DNA of 64,000 nt from Helicostylum pulchrum (taxonomy: Eukaryota; Mucoromycota; Mucoromycetes; Mucorales; Mucoraceae). This document shows, one piece after another, positions 1-13,394 of the stretch. The DNA lies in the NCBI GenBank assembly GCA_025677825.1, contig JAIXMO010000009.1:62001-126000 (forward strand). The letters are read 5' to 3'. A program made the position numbers and the translations under genes. The notes below the pieces were generated by a model. The model saw nothing but the letters and a program-made list of their open reading frames with translations, was not told where the DNA came from and ran no database searches. Each line of letters opens with the position of its first letter. The first letter of the stretch is position 1.

Positions 1-712
1 TCTGAAAAGGCCGAAGCTGCCAAACTAATTAACCAGAAGCCGAAAGGTCGGAAGTTACCAGGACAAGCAGTTATCGAGAATGATCCGACTCTCATTTTCG
101 ATTCTGAGGAGGAACTAGAACCTAGGTCAGATCCTGACGAAGAAATAACGGTAGTTAGGGATTCTGATAACGATGAAGTAGAAGACCGTCATTACTTAGA
201 TAAAGAAACTGATGAAATTGATCAGTTATGCGACGAATTTAGTGACGATGAGATGAATAAAGCTGTTGAGCCAGACCAACGTAGTACTTTAAGTAATAAC
301 AATACACATAACGCACCTAATAACGCAGGTAAAAAAAAGGGTGGGGGGCGCGTAAAAAATGACAACTAAGAAGTATCTCTAACCCTAATTTGATTAAAAA
401 AAAGATAGTGAATCGTTCATTCGCGTCAGAAGAAAAGTTAGAAAACCAAGTACGCCTTGGACAAACGAAGAAGTAACAGCACTTAAAAATGGATTGAAAC
501 ACTTTCGTCGACCTTATTGGGCTAATATCATCAGATATACAACGCCTGCTCTTGATAATCGAACTGGGCCCCAGTTAAAGGACAAGGCTAGAACCATGAT
601 TGGCGAATTGAAAAGAAAAGGTTATACTGAACCAGACCAATTTGGCCCTTATAAATATGTTCATCATCCAGATACCAGTGAAGAGTATGACATAGTCAAA
701 ATAAGAATATAA
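1..712 (+). CDS. Myb/telobox (telomere-repeat-binding-like) protein, C-terminal part
   Basis: The gene is cut by the left edge. The open frame from base 1 encodes a very acidic stretch (many D and E around codons 30-85) and is joined to a second exon by an intron at about 329-404 (GT...AG, CTAAC branch site near 379). Exon 2 encodes a Myb/SANT-like domain: TPWTNEEV, then a WANI helix, then RTGPQLKDKAR, which resembles the telobox (VDLKDKWRN type) of telomere-repeat-binding factors. The protein ends at 712, about 90 bp before the next gene on the same strand. Likely a nuclear DNA-binding protein that recognises telomeric or telomere-like repeats, by analogy with Taz1/Teb1/TRF proteins. The telobox is imperfect, so a general Myb factor is possible. 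Confidence 0.6.
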
Positions 713-802
713 GCTGGATTTTTTTTTAAAAAAAGGTCTTTTAAAAAAATAAAAATAAAAATACGGAGTATTATAATGTCACTCTATTAGTTCCCAAAAG
801 TC

Positions 803-1727
803 ATGTCCATTAACCAAACAAAAACTCAATTAACAGAAGCCATTGATTTATACAATCATTTAAAAGTTGAATTAGACAATAAAAACAACTTGGAAGTCTA
901 TTCCGAAGAAGAATGGCAAACACGTATTAGAAACTTGGGTTTAGAAGCAGTAAATACCAAAACTTTTCCCTTTTTTTTTTGTAAACTTTTTTTTTTAACA
1001 TGCATAATAGGCGAAGCTCATTCACCTTGGTAGAGTGTTAGACGACGATCATTTAATAAAAGTTTTAAACTATAAGCAAAAGAAACTAAAACGACATGGA
1101 AACTGGCAGAAAAGACACAGAAAACTTGTTCAACAAGCACGTCGACGACGTTTAAAAAGAAACGAAAAATGGATTAAAGACATTGAATGGCAAGTTACAA
1201 TGACACCAAGCAACTTGTTAAAAACTATTAACAATAAGAATATACCTCGAGAGGCTGATAAGGAACCTAAAGACAAATCAAAGATCAAAGAGTTATCGCG
1301 TATCCTGTCAAAATTAACACAGTTACGAAATTTAAGACGAAAGAAATTAGAGGCCAAAGGTCATTTTTTTGCTGACGATGGTAACCAGTTCTTTAATCAA
1401 GTGAAGGAGTGGCATGAATCAAATCAAAAGAAACAACACATGTTGGAAGAAGAAGAGTACGAATTAATTAAAGAAGAACAAAAGCCTTTGAAAAAATTAA
1501 CTGTTCATAAACAAGATGTCTGGAGACATATGTCAATAGATAAAACGGCTTATAAATATTGGTGTGAATCCGATCAGTCATTAGAAGCGTTATTAAGAAA
1601 CAGAAGACTCTGGGATCAATACATCATTACTGATAGCAAAGATAATGATTTAATTCATAAAGTACCACCTACTTTTGTTACCCCACCACCACCAGCAAAT
1701 TGGATATGGGCGTCTTATTTACTGTAA
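803..1727 (+). CDS. PDCD7: PDCD7-like protein (U11/U12 snRNP 59K homologue)
   Basis: Two exons, 803-949 and 1011-1727, joined in frame by a 61-nt intron (950-1010), give about 287 residues. Most of the chain is basic and helical (NWQKRHRKLVQQARRRRLKR, then a coiled-coil region), as in PDCD7. The C-terminus is the strongest evidence: it carries FVTPPPPANWIWASYL, matching the conserved PPPP...IWA end of the PDCD7 family. In animals and plants PDCD7 is the 59-kDa protein of the U11/U12 di-snRNP that recognises minor (U12-type) introns in the nucleus. Its presence suggests this fungus keeps a minor spliceosome. It is convergent with VPS18, about 80 bp away. The ATG at 803 starts the only good frame. 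Assignment rests on the C-terminal motif and composition. Confidence 0.72.
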
Positions 1728-1806
1728 CAATATAATAAAAAAAAAAAAGAGAGAAAAAGTATTTTTATTTTTTTAATAATAATATTAAGGTATATGGTAA
1801 AAAACG

Positions 1807-4800
1807 TTAGATTGCCCAACTTGTAGCAACATCCAATTCTTCATCTCCAATAAACGGTTGATCAATAGATTTAATCATAATATCACCACATAAAACACAT
1901 TCACTGGCAACGATATCATCCAATTCTTCACGTAATTGTTCAATTTTGCCCATAACTAAATCTTGATCAACTTTACTTTCTTCAATAACTGCATCAGATG
2001 GAAAAATCACGTTCTTTGCTGTATTCATGAACTTAGTCGTAGGTCCCACAGGTGAACTTCTTGGTGAATTCGTTTCTTTAGATATAAGATCTTGAATAGC
2101 TCTAATCCGTTTCATATTTCTAGAAGGTAATACCTTATACATCTACGGAAAGAAAATGACGTCAGTGTTTTACTTTTTGTTTGTTTTTTTTTAAAAAAAT
2201 AAATAATCTAAACCTTACTTTGTCTGTAAGACAATCTCCATGAAATCCATGCTGACAAGGAAACATATAAAAGCTACGCATGTAAAGTGGATAATTACAA
2301 CAGTAACATCTATCAGCTGCATTAACGAGTGCAAATCTATTTTCCAAAAAAGTAAGTATGACTTTTTTTTTTTCGTACGCAGAACAAAAAAAATAACAAA
2401 CCTGCTTCGTAATTCACGAATATCAAGTCGAATACTATCACCACTTTTAGTAGCTTCATCCATTTCAATCTTTATATCATCAATTGTATCATTATACTTT
2501 TCCAATGCTGTACAAATTTCTTCCTGTTTTTTTATTTTGTAAGTAAAAAGTCATCAAATAAATATAAAAGTTTACCTTAAAATCGTCTATCAGCACAAAA
2601 TCAGGAAAGAACGGAAGTATATCTTCTATTTTTAATAAATTGCTTTGCTTTAAAAACTCGAGTGCAGTTTTGATATCCTTATTGTCGTGAACAACATGTT
2701 TAGCAATCGTAAGCCAGAGTTTTTTACGTAATTTATCATCGTCTTCTGGTTTATCTGCATTAATACGTGCAAGTTCTAAATCGTGATTCTAGGTAGTAAT
2801 AACAATGTCAATTTCCCGCTGTATAAAGAAAAAGAAAATCTTACTTTAAGAGCCAAGTTAACTGCTTCTTCGTATAATCCCATTTGACTATAGATATGAA
2901 CACAACTTTGTGTACGACCATTTTGTGTACATAATCTTAAAGCATAATCCAAGTTATAATGCATTTCTCGACCCTAAAAAAATATATTAACAACTGATGG
3001 TTTTTTTTTTACTTTTTTTTTATTCTTACCTCGTTTTTTAAAAATGTTAACAGTGCAGTTTCATCTGAAGTTTTTTGTGTTGCATAGAGTGTAAGTAAGA
3101 AATTATGAATAGCGGGATCGGTATTATTAAGAGAAGTGACTACATGTGATAAGTAACGAATAGCTTGATTCTATATATGTATATAAAACAATGGGTAAAT
3201 AAAACAAATAAAGCATATATTTGTATATTTCGTACCTGTGTAGCCTTTTCCATTAATTTTTTATGATCATATCTTAAAAGAGCAGGAATAAGTTGTCTAG
3301 GGTTCAGGTTACTTTGTCTCATCCAAACATTTACAGTTTCATAAGGATCGTTTTCCATCAACACAGGAGAGAATTTATAAAATACATCTGGATCAGCCTA
3401 TATTATCAATATTAATAACAGCCTCTTACATAAAATTTTACTTTCGTACCTCTTTACTTAACACTGTTAAAGCCTTAGCCCAATTCTTTTCGGTAATCCA
3501 ATGACTAATAACTTTATCATAATCACCAATCAACGAAGCAAAGAATAAAAATTCATCATTACGGCCTTGGCTTGCAATCAATTTGTAAGTGGTAGGGCGA
3601 TGCAAATTTCCATTATAAGATTCCAGAAAAGATTTAAATTCATCACGTACTTCATCCAACTGTTCCAAGAAATAAGCTTCCGTGTTTGGAAGTAAATTAG
3701 TAGGTTCATTTGGTATAGGTGAGCAATGAGCTGAAGAAGCCAAATCTTCTAATTCGTTTAACTTCGACAAGTATATTTCAACTAACCAAGTGGCTACAAT
3801 TGTTTTTTGTGTTTGATCCTAATAGGTTTATTTATAAATGATCATACATGTATTTATTTATTTTTTACTGAACACTTACATTTTTTCGTAATCGATTTAA
3901 TTTATTGGTCAAGTATACTCTTAATGCATCAACTTCGCCTTTTTCACCAAACATCAAAGTAACTTCTTCAAAAGGTACAGTACTATCAGCAAAAATCTCA
4001 GCACTCATCTTATACCGTCTTTGACCAAAATAATCTTTTGCTTGTGCTGTAAACACTTTATCCTTTTGAGCTGGATCTTTACAATAACGTAACGCAGAAT
4101 TGTATCTCTTTTTTTCCAAATAAAGTTTCCAAACATCTCTTTCTTCATTGTGGATAGTGAGCTCATACATTGCAAGTGTTGTATAAACCCAAAATGTTTT
4201 TTTAATATCATCAACTGCCATACTAATCACTGTTTCTCCTTGACCCTTTTTTTTTTTTAAAAAAAAAAAGATGTATTAGATTAATATTTATGACGGTATA
4301 GATGTTTTTCTTTTCTTACAATAGGAATCATTTCTTCATAAACAATTTGATCGTTTAATTGACAAATGGCTCGAACACGATCTTTATAAAGTAACACAAA
4401 ATGAAATTCTGTTAATGCAACTGAGATAGGAATCTCAGTAACAAGTTTTCCGGAATCATCATCTGAAGGAGTAGCAGGATACCTATAAAAAAAAAATCAA
4501 GATCCGTACTTTTTTTTTTTAAAAAAAACAAACATTTGACAATTACTTACTGTAAGAGTTGTACATTATCTACAACACTATCACCAACATTTTGAGACCC
4601 ATAAACAAGAGCACCGTGATAGATACCAGGCCCAGTAAGCCAAGCAAAAGATTCGGCAATACCTTGTTGTTGCAACTCATGAAACCTACTAAAGAAATGA
4701 AGTTCACTATGAGGAAGTTCACCAGGTAACTCTTGATAACCAGGATTAACATCATATTTTGAAAACAGGTTTTCAAACATGGCTCTTTCGCCTCTATCTT

Positions 4801-5828
4801 CATTCATATCGCCACCGCCACCACCACCGCTACCACCAAATCCAGCAGGCGAATGAGTTCCACTATTGGGACCAATAAAACCAATAAATTGGTATATTCT
4901 TGTTGTTGTTGTAGCCATAACAAAATATTTTCTATTATTTACAGGAAACTGTTCAAAATATAAACCGGTAACGGGCATAGTGGATTCATGAATGGAATAC
5001 ACTTGTTTAAAATATTTTTCCTCCCTACGAAAGTATTCGTCTGTGGGTTCTAAGCAAGTCTCGTAAATGAGACCATTCTTTGTACCAATTAAAATTTCTT
5101 TGGTAGATGGATCGGTGAGTGTAGCTTGTTTGTTCCATGCAATTGATGTAATAACAACGCCCTATGAAAATAATACATGAATTTTTTTCCTCCTCCTCCT
5201 CCTTCTTTTTGGTGTTTTTTTGTTTTTGTTTTACCTTAAACTTTGGTAGCTGCTTTGTTCTTCTCCATCTTTCATATAAATAATAATTCTCACCATGATC
5301 AGTAGTAATAATTAAATGTCTACCAGTTGGATCAAAAAAGATTTTCTTTACTTTTCCATCACTTGGTTTACGTGATATCTCAATTTCTTTTTGTATAAAT
5401 AAAAGATTCTTTAGCTTAGTTTTTTTTTTTAAAATAGGTGAAACAAGTACCTTCGACTTCTAACGGGTTATCCAAATCAATTCTTAATAAACGAAACGTA
5501 TCCAGTGCGACTATAAGAATATTATTGGATACAGCCATATCGACAAGCTTGGCAGGCATTTGAAACTGAACATAATCGATGCCAAAAATTGGTTCTTCAA
5601 TCTGACCAAAACCAGTGGAAACGTAACCCGTTTCCAACTAAATATGATTCAAAAGATGAGTTTTCATACAAAATAAAAAAATAAAAATAGGAGTGTATTT
5701 TTTCTTACTCGAACATTGTCAAGACCATCAAAGCCATTGGTTGGCGTATATGTATCAGCACCATATTGTACAGTTGAAGTGCCATGAGCCGCCTCAGACG
5801 ACTCCATGTAATCATCTAAAAGGGACAT
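1807..5828 (-). CDS. VPS18: Vacuolar sorting protein VPS18 (Pep3/Dor, RING-finger CORVET/HOPS core subunit)
   Basis: Fourteen exons read on the minus strand: 5828-5709, 5637-5451, 5386-5235, 5161-4551, 4482-4320, 4245-3880, 3818-3450, 3397-3236, 3170-3030, 2973-2845, 2788-2576, 2523-2402, 2336-2219, 2142-1807. They sum to 1063 codons, about 1062 aa, near the usual family length. The N-terminal half is a beta-propeller with the Pep3/Vps18 signatures RKPSDGKVKKIFFDPT and the ITW-type repeats; the middle is helical clathrin-repeat-like sequence; the C-terminus is a RING-type zinc finger (CYCCNYPLY, CQHGFHGDC, then ECVLCG). Vps18 is a core subunit of the HOPS and CORVET tethering complexes acting at the vacuole and endosomes. 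A Gly-rich stretch (GGSGGGGGG) near 4810-4840 is unusual. Convergent with PDCD7. Confidence 0.93.
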
Positions 5829-6292
5829 GTTGTATATAAAACTCGAGACAAAAAGGGGGTCGTTATTTATTAAGTAAACACGCTACGTCTATTTAATAAA
5901 TACAAAAAAAAAACCCAGATTTTCGAATGCTGTAATACTCATGCACGTCACAGATAGTAATCCCTTTTTAAAACCGTTTGATACAACACTTGGTCAAACA
6001 AAAACAAAAATATGTGCAATATTCATTTAACTGAGTAAACTGATGTAATAAGTACGCGTAAAAAAAAATAAAAAAAAAAGCCAGAAATTCCACCTGTAAA
6101 ATGTATTGTGAATTGCATACATGAGGGATATGATGTTATCACTTTTTTTTTTGGGGGCAACTATTTATAGTGTGCATACAACAATAACAAATAAGTATTT
6201 TTAATACTAAATTTAACAGTTTCAAGACTCTAAAGAATATGCTACCAACGTTTATTATGTACATGCATTTAAAAGTATTTTTTTCTTTAAAT

Positions 6293-8770
<2,478 letters not shown>

Positions 8771-9605
8771 TTATTGTAGCTTTTGAATAGGATTTATAAG
8801 AGAATTTTTCATACAAAACTTCAGGAATTCTGCAGCAAATGTTTCAGTTTCAGTAACATACCCAATATGTCCACCAGGGAAAGAAACCAATTTATTGTTT
8901 AAATATTTGGATATTGCATGTACCGGTCTATAGACAAGCGAGTTTAACCTTTCAATGCCATACATCAACACCAATTTGTCTTTGCCGACGCTTATAATTC
9001 GGTATTCGTATTGTAAAAACAGTAAGCGTACACCTCATGCTCAAAATGAGCTCCCCAACTACGCCCCTTATCTCCAAATTGGTTACTTGACCGCCGTACA
9101 ACAATCCGAACCATTCAGATACTTGCCTCCATACATTGCTAATACAGAATCATGTCCTTTGTTCTATGAGCGTTATGCATATCCGTACGAAACTGTGCAA
9201 GTTGTTTGCCATCCGATAAAGCACCAGGGTTAACCACCGGTTCATGCACAGACATTTTTTGCAGTGTTTCTAGGTATTTAACAAGATACTTTAACGATAC
9301 AGCTCCTCCAGCTCTAAACCCAAAGAGCGTAAAATTTTGGTTTGTTAGACTTCTCATAAGTCTGTAAATATCGTCTGCTTCTGTTTCTAGACGGTTTTTA
9401 TCATCTTGAGGACCAGTTAATTTACTTTGACCATATCCGTGTCTATCATAAATAACAACAGTAAAGTGTTTAGTCAAGTAGGACCTTAGCGGTGCAAATA
9501 TTACACCTCGACCACACCTCTTGGGATAAATATAAGGTACGGACCATTACCTTCTGCCTCAAAGTAAATACTTGCTTCTTCAACTTGTAAATATAGCTTT
9601 GGCAT
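8771..9605 (-). pseudogene. Alpha/beta hydrolase, frameshifted pseudogene
   Basis: The frame starts at ATG 9605 (MPKLYLQVEEASIYFEAEGN) and reads into a stop near 9505; the homology continues in another frame (GVIFAPLRSYLTKHFTVVIYD, then RHGYGQSKLTGP). This is the strand-4 / nucleophile-loop region of an alpha/beta hydrolase, followed by FTLFGFRAGGAVSLKYLV, where the GFRAGG sits at the GxSxG nucleophile elbow but has Arg-Ala instead of x-Ser. Further frameshifts occur between 9000 and 9145 (MYGGKYLNGSD, then FGDKGRSWGAHFEHEVYAYC in a different frame). The final part, KDKLVLMYGI to FPGGHIGYVTETETFAAEFL, carries the C-terminal GGH catalytic-histidine region. At least three frame breaks and a lost nucleophile make it a non-functional copy. 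Confidence 0.75.
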
Positions 9606-10129
9606 TATTTTTTTAAAAAGAAAAATCGCGAAAAGAATAGAACGCCAGAAAACAAAGAATTAGTATATATAGATTTTAGTTATACGGTATATTTACATAT
9701 GTACTAGCTAAAATAATATTGTTTGAGTAAGAAAGCTGGAGTGAAACAAGACTGCACTCGGCCAAGAACATTAAAAATATGATATTCTGGTTTAAAAGTT
9801 GTATTTACATAAAGGGGGAAGGGATCGCGTCCGAATTTACGTTACTTTTTCTCCGTTGCTTTTTTTTTACCACATCCCCTTTTTATGTTCAAACATTTTG
9901 TTTTATTAATGGTAAAAGCTGCAAGTGTTCTTTGAGCTGTGGATATATTTCAATTTTAACGACCTGCTACATATATCGCCCATTGATCTGATATATACTA
10001 ACGAAAGCTAAGAATACACACACAGCAAACATAATATGCATCTATAAGAATGTTGAATAATTTGAATGGCTTTATTGGCGAATGAAAAAATATAACTTTA
10101 AATTACTTATAATACAGTTAATTAATAGT

Positions 10130-10380
10130 CTTCAGAGAATTTAATAAACTATACTGCGAATTTTTCGCTCTCTATATAGAAACTAATGTGCCCTCCAGGA
10201 AATGGCAGTATACCTTATCCGATGCTTTTTGAAAAAATTGGCCACAGGAAGATGTACAAAGTTTTCAATACTTTTTATACCATATACGAGCACCAGTTTA
10301 TTTTTGTTTATGCTCGAATTTTGCATATCGATCTTAGTAAAGGGATACTGTCGCGATTCAGATTGACCTTGCTTCATCTG
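10130..10380 (-). pseudogene. Second, more decayed fragment of the same alpha/beta hydrolase
   Basis: Minus-strand frames here read NKNKLVLVYGIKSIENFVHL and, in a shifted frame, ILPFPGGHISFYIESEKFAV. These align with KDKLVLMYGI... and LVSFPGGHIGYVTETETFAA of the pseudogene at 8771-9605. Only the C-terminal part, around the catalytic His, is recognisable; a frameshift separates the two blocks. It indicates an old tandem duplication of the hydrolase gene. Confidence 0.65.
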
Positions 10381-10689
10381 TCTAAAGAAAAATGAAATTT
10401 ACACTGTGTCAATAACTTGTGTGGAAGTGGATCCCTATTTAGAAACGTATTGATTATCAGGGGTTCAACAACCAATCTGTATGGAGCATTACGATGTGGT
10501 ACCGTAGTTCTATATTTCTTTCCGAATTAATATTAGAATAATAAAAATCATCTCTTTTTTTCGTAAATAAACTATTATTGGTCTCTATAAGTATCATTGA
10601 TATTTTTGCTAAAAAGAATATTAGGTCTCTAAGCAGAAATATGTCATGTCACAAGGTAAATGTATATTTATGTATCACTACGAAAAAAA

Positions 10690-10865
10690 ATCGATGTTTT
10701 TAAGTGTTTTAAAGTGACAAAAAACACCTAAAAAAAGGTACTTTTTACCGTGCACAAAGTGACATGGAAACCACCAAAGGCCACCTAAAGTCACTTCAAA
10801 ATCACTTTCTCCTACTTACTTTAAAACCACTTTAAATCACTTTAAACCACTCTAATCGCTTTATT
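10690..10865. repeat. AAAGTGA/TCACTTT-rich short-motif repeat tract
   Basis: A cluster of short imperfect units in both orientations: AAAGTGAC, ACAAAGTGACATGG, then TCACTTCAAAATCACTTTC and CCACTTTAAATCACTTTAAA. The two halves are partly complementary, so the tract could form a long imperfect hairpin. No coding frame. Confidence 0.55.
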
Positions 10866-11294
10866 TTGTGTTATAATAAACTCTCACTTTTATTATTGCC
10901 GTTTATGCTGTTAAGCACAGTGAATATACGCAAATGTATAATATCTCCTTTGAAAATGGTTATATTTCGATTGAAATAAAGGCGATGTATTTTGAATGCC
11001 AATAAATAATTGTAAATAATTTACCTGAAGAACAACAATCGATGAGTATTGTTAAATGTGAATTAATCGAATGGATTAATGTAGTAGCCCTCTTAATGAT
11101 TACAACATTTAAATATTTTTTATGTATACTATTATGTTGGGAAGGTATTTTTATTGATTAAATATACAGATATAGTTTTTAATCCATGATATAAGTAAAA
11201 GCTATTATATATAATATCGAATAACTAGTACATTTTTTTATGAGTAGCTAATATTAAATTTGTGTATAGCTTTGAGCAGAAAACTATATCTAAA

Positions 11295-11675
11295 TTATAC
11301 CGCTGTATAATCCTTAGATACAACACAATGGCGCTTTCTATCATTTCCACTTGTTAAAGACTGACAAATCCTTCGCAGATTTCCTCCTTTTTTCTTCAAT
11401 TGTTGTACTTCATCGTTGATTTCAATGCATTGTTTATATACGGCTTTAACAGGTAGTAAGCCCTCCATGTTCGCAATAAAGCCTCTCATACCATAAATAT
11501 TAGAAGGTATACGTATCGAAGCAATTTCATAAATAACATAAAGTCCTTCTGCGAGTAAGGTAGTAACATAGATTGTGAGATGGAAACATACCACATGAAT
11601 ACTTAAGACACCTTTGTATTGCTTTTCGTCAATTACTTCTTTGCCGAAAACAGCTACCTTCATCATAGGTATCAT
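11295..11675 (-). pseudogene. C-terminal fragment of a repeated lineage-specific family (unknown function)
   Basis: A 126-codon frame contains KGVLSIHVVCFHLTIYVTTL and LLAEGLYVIYEIASIRIPSN, then a Gln/Lys-rich tail and stop at 11295. The GLYVIYEI block is like the ELLYVMI block of the fragment at 17880-18420. Upstream in the same orientation there is no clean continuation; the region 11680-11990 has several stops in all frames. I interpret it as the truncated end of a gene from a family expanded in Mucorales whose function I do not know. A short expressed gene cannot be excluded. Confidence 0.4.
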
Positions 11676-11999
11676 TCGCCTTGTCCTATTCTTTCACCTC
11701 AGCTACGCAAGTAGGACAATAGCCGACTTGGAAACATTTTTCTTTTTAAATAGGCTAGTGTTCAACTCATTGTCCTTTAAAATAAATCAATTTTTTTTTC
11801 CGAAAGCGTAGCTACTGAAATCGGTATCTTTACACCGGAAAAGCTCTTCATTCCATTGCATATGTCGAGCAGAAGAAGAAAACTTACTCTCTCCGCGATC
11901 GATCTACTAGATACGTGTAATATATAAGTAAAAAAAAAGGGAAGCGTATTTTTTAGTTCATTAATATATGCATACTCTCTAACCATTATATCAGTGTCA

Positions 12000-12250
12000 G
12001 CTAATATATGTTCAAGAATGGGGATGAATCTTCTGAAGATAGAAATACAGCTTAGGCCGATAAAATGGTTGATAAACTTTACTTAGATATGTGATCTATT
12101 TAATCGTTTTTTTGTTCTACACTGGTTTCGAGCCAGGAAGTTCAAAAAAAAACACGGTGACATTTTTGCCAAACTTATTTTTTAAAAAGTTGTTCTTGGA
12201 AAATTCAAATTTCTTTAAACTCGATATTTTATTAAGAACATCGTTATGAT
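12000..12250. repeat. Dispersed repeat, copy A (partner 18780-18990)
   Basis: The segment containing GATAAAATGG, TGTGATCTA, TTTAATCGTTTTT, GTTCTACACT and, about 80 bp on, TTTTTTAAAAAGTTGTTC matches, with moderate divergence, the segment at 18780-18990 (GATAAAATGGGTGG, TGTGATCTAACT, TTTAATCATTTTTATGTTCTACACTT, TTTTTTAAAAGCTGTTC). Both lie upstream, in the minus orientation, of fragments of the same gene family. Confidence 0.6.
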
Positions 12251-12584
12251 TTTGATGATAATATTTTTAAAAATGAACAAAAAATCTCTCTTCTTAAATT
12301 TAAAGTTTTGCCTGATTCCAATTGCTTTGACAAAAAAGAGTGAAAGGGCGTTTTTTTATATGCAGTAAACAAAATTAGTAAATTACCTCGGGGCGTAATC
12401 TGTTTGCTTACTTTTTTTTAAAGTGGTAAAAAATTATAAAACTGATTATCATAACAAGAAAAGGGCGAAACCTATTATTTCTTAACACCAAACCTGAGGG
12501 CTGAAATGATCAATATGGTATATAATGTGTTCCTGGGCACACTTGTAAAAAAAAAAAGTATTGGTTGTTTATCCTATTTTTCTC

Positions 12585-13070
12585 ATGTCTCTCTTAACGC
12601 CTTACCTTATTTTATACATCGCCGACTTGTTTAGTGAAGCTGATAAAGTTTCCTTTGCGTTGGCTTGCCGAAGCCACTGGAGTGTGTGTGCTGCGCCCAC
12701 TCAGAACACGTTGAATGTCGAAAAAACCATCACTGCTTTGCAGTTGAGAAAACACAGTTCCTTCGTTTTGCAACGTGAAGAGTGTTCAGCGGTGTTTGCG
12801 CTGTTTCTGTTGAAAGCTGTTGGTAAGAAGACTGTCACGTTCGTTGTTCAACCGGCCCTCTTTGATTTGTTCGCCATCTTTGTTAAAAATGATAAAATGA
12901 CCAATATCACTGTCATCGCCAACCACCAACTATAAGTACTTCGCTCTGTGTACAGCCCGCTCTTTGACTGTAAGGAGTATCATGTTTGGGAAATGTACAG
13001 AGATTCACTGGATGGTCCATTGAAAGCTCGTAATACCCAAATTGCAAAACGTTACCGTTTTGTTAAATAA
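12585..13070 (+). pseudogene. F-box-like protein gene with an in-frame stop
   Basis: ATG at 12585 opens MSLLTPYLILYIADLFSEAD and KVSFALACRSHW, which fits an N-terminal F-box (LPPELLLLIADxLxxADxxxLALTCRxLW type), so the product would be an SCF substrate adaptor. The frame ends with TAA at 12933-12935, but the same frame continues with coding character (YSPLFDCKEYHVWEMYRDSL, then KRYRFVK) to a TAA near 13070, so the stop looks like a disabling mutation in a roughly 160-codon remnant. Base composition is clearly richer in GC than the flanks. No leucine-rich repeats or other C-terminal domain are visible. Confidence 0.5.
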
Positions 13071-13244
13071 ATTGTAATTTGTTCTGTTTTGTTTAAATAA
13101 TATTGTAATTTGTTTGCGTTATTTTGGGAGATTTAAACAAATTTTTTTTTCTTTATAGCGCTCTGGACGTAGGAGGTTTCCAGGAAGCGAGTCTGAGCAG
13201 GGTAATACGGTTTGAAGTTGCTTGCAAAAGTGAATGCTTCGCTT

Positions 13245-13394
13245 TTGGTCTAAGAACACTTGAACTCTTGCTAATCGCACAGCGAAATCGGCTTATCACG
13301 GTCGTTTTTTGCCAAGCTCTTGGTCTGAAAACATTTGATCTTTCGCGCTAATTGCACAGCTAAATAGATACTACGGCTGTTTTTTGCCAAGCCC
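13245..13394. repeat. Imperfect tandem duplication, unit about 75 bp
   Basis: Two adjacent units, 13245-13318 and 13320-13394, share TTGGTCTRARAACA, the GCACAGC core, CTACGGYTG/TCACGGTCG and end in TTTTTTGCCAAGC. They diverge at roughly one base in five. The GC content is higher than in neighbouring DNA. No protein is supported in this stretch. Confidence 0.6.
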
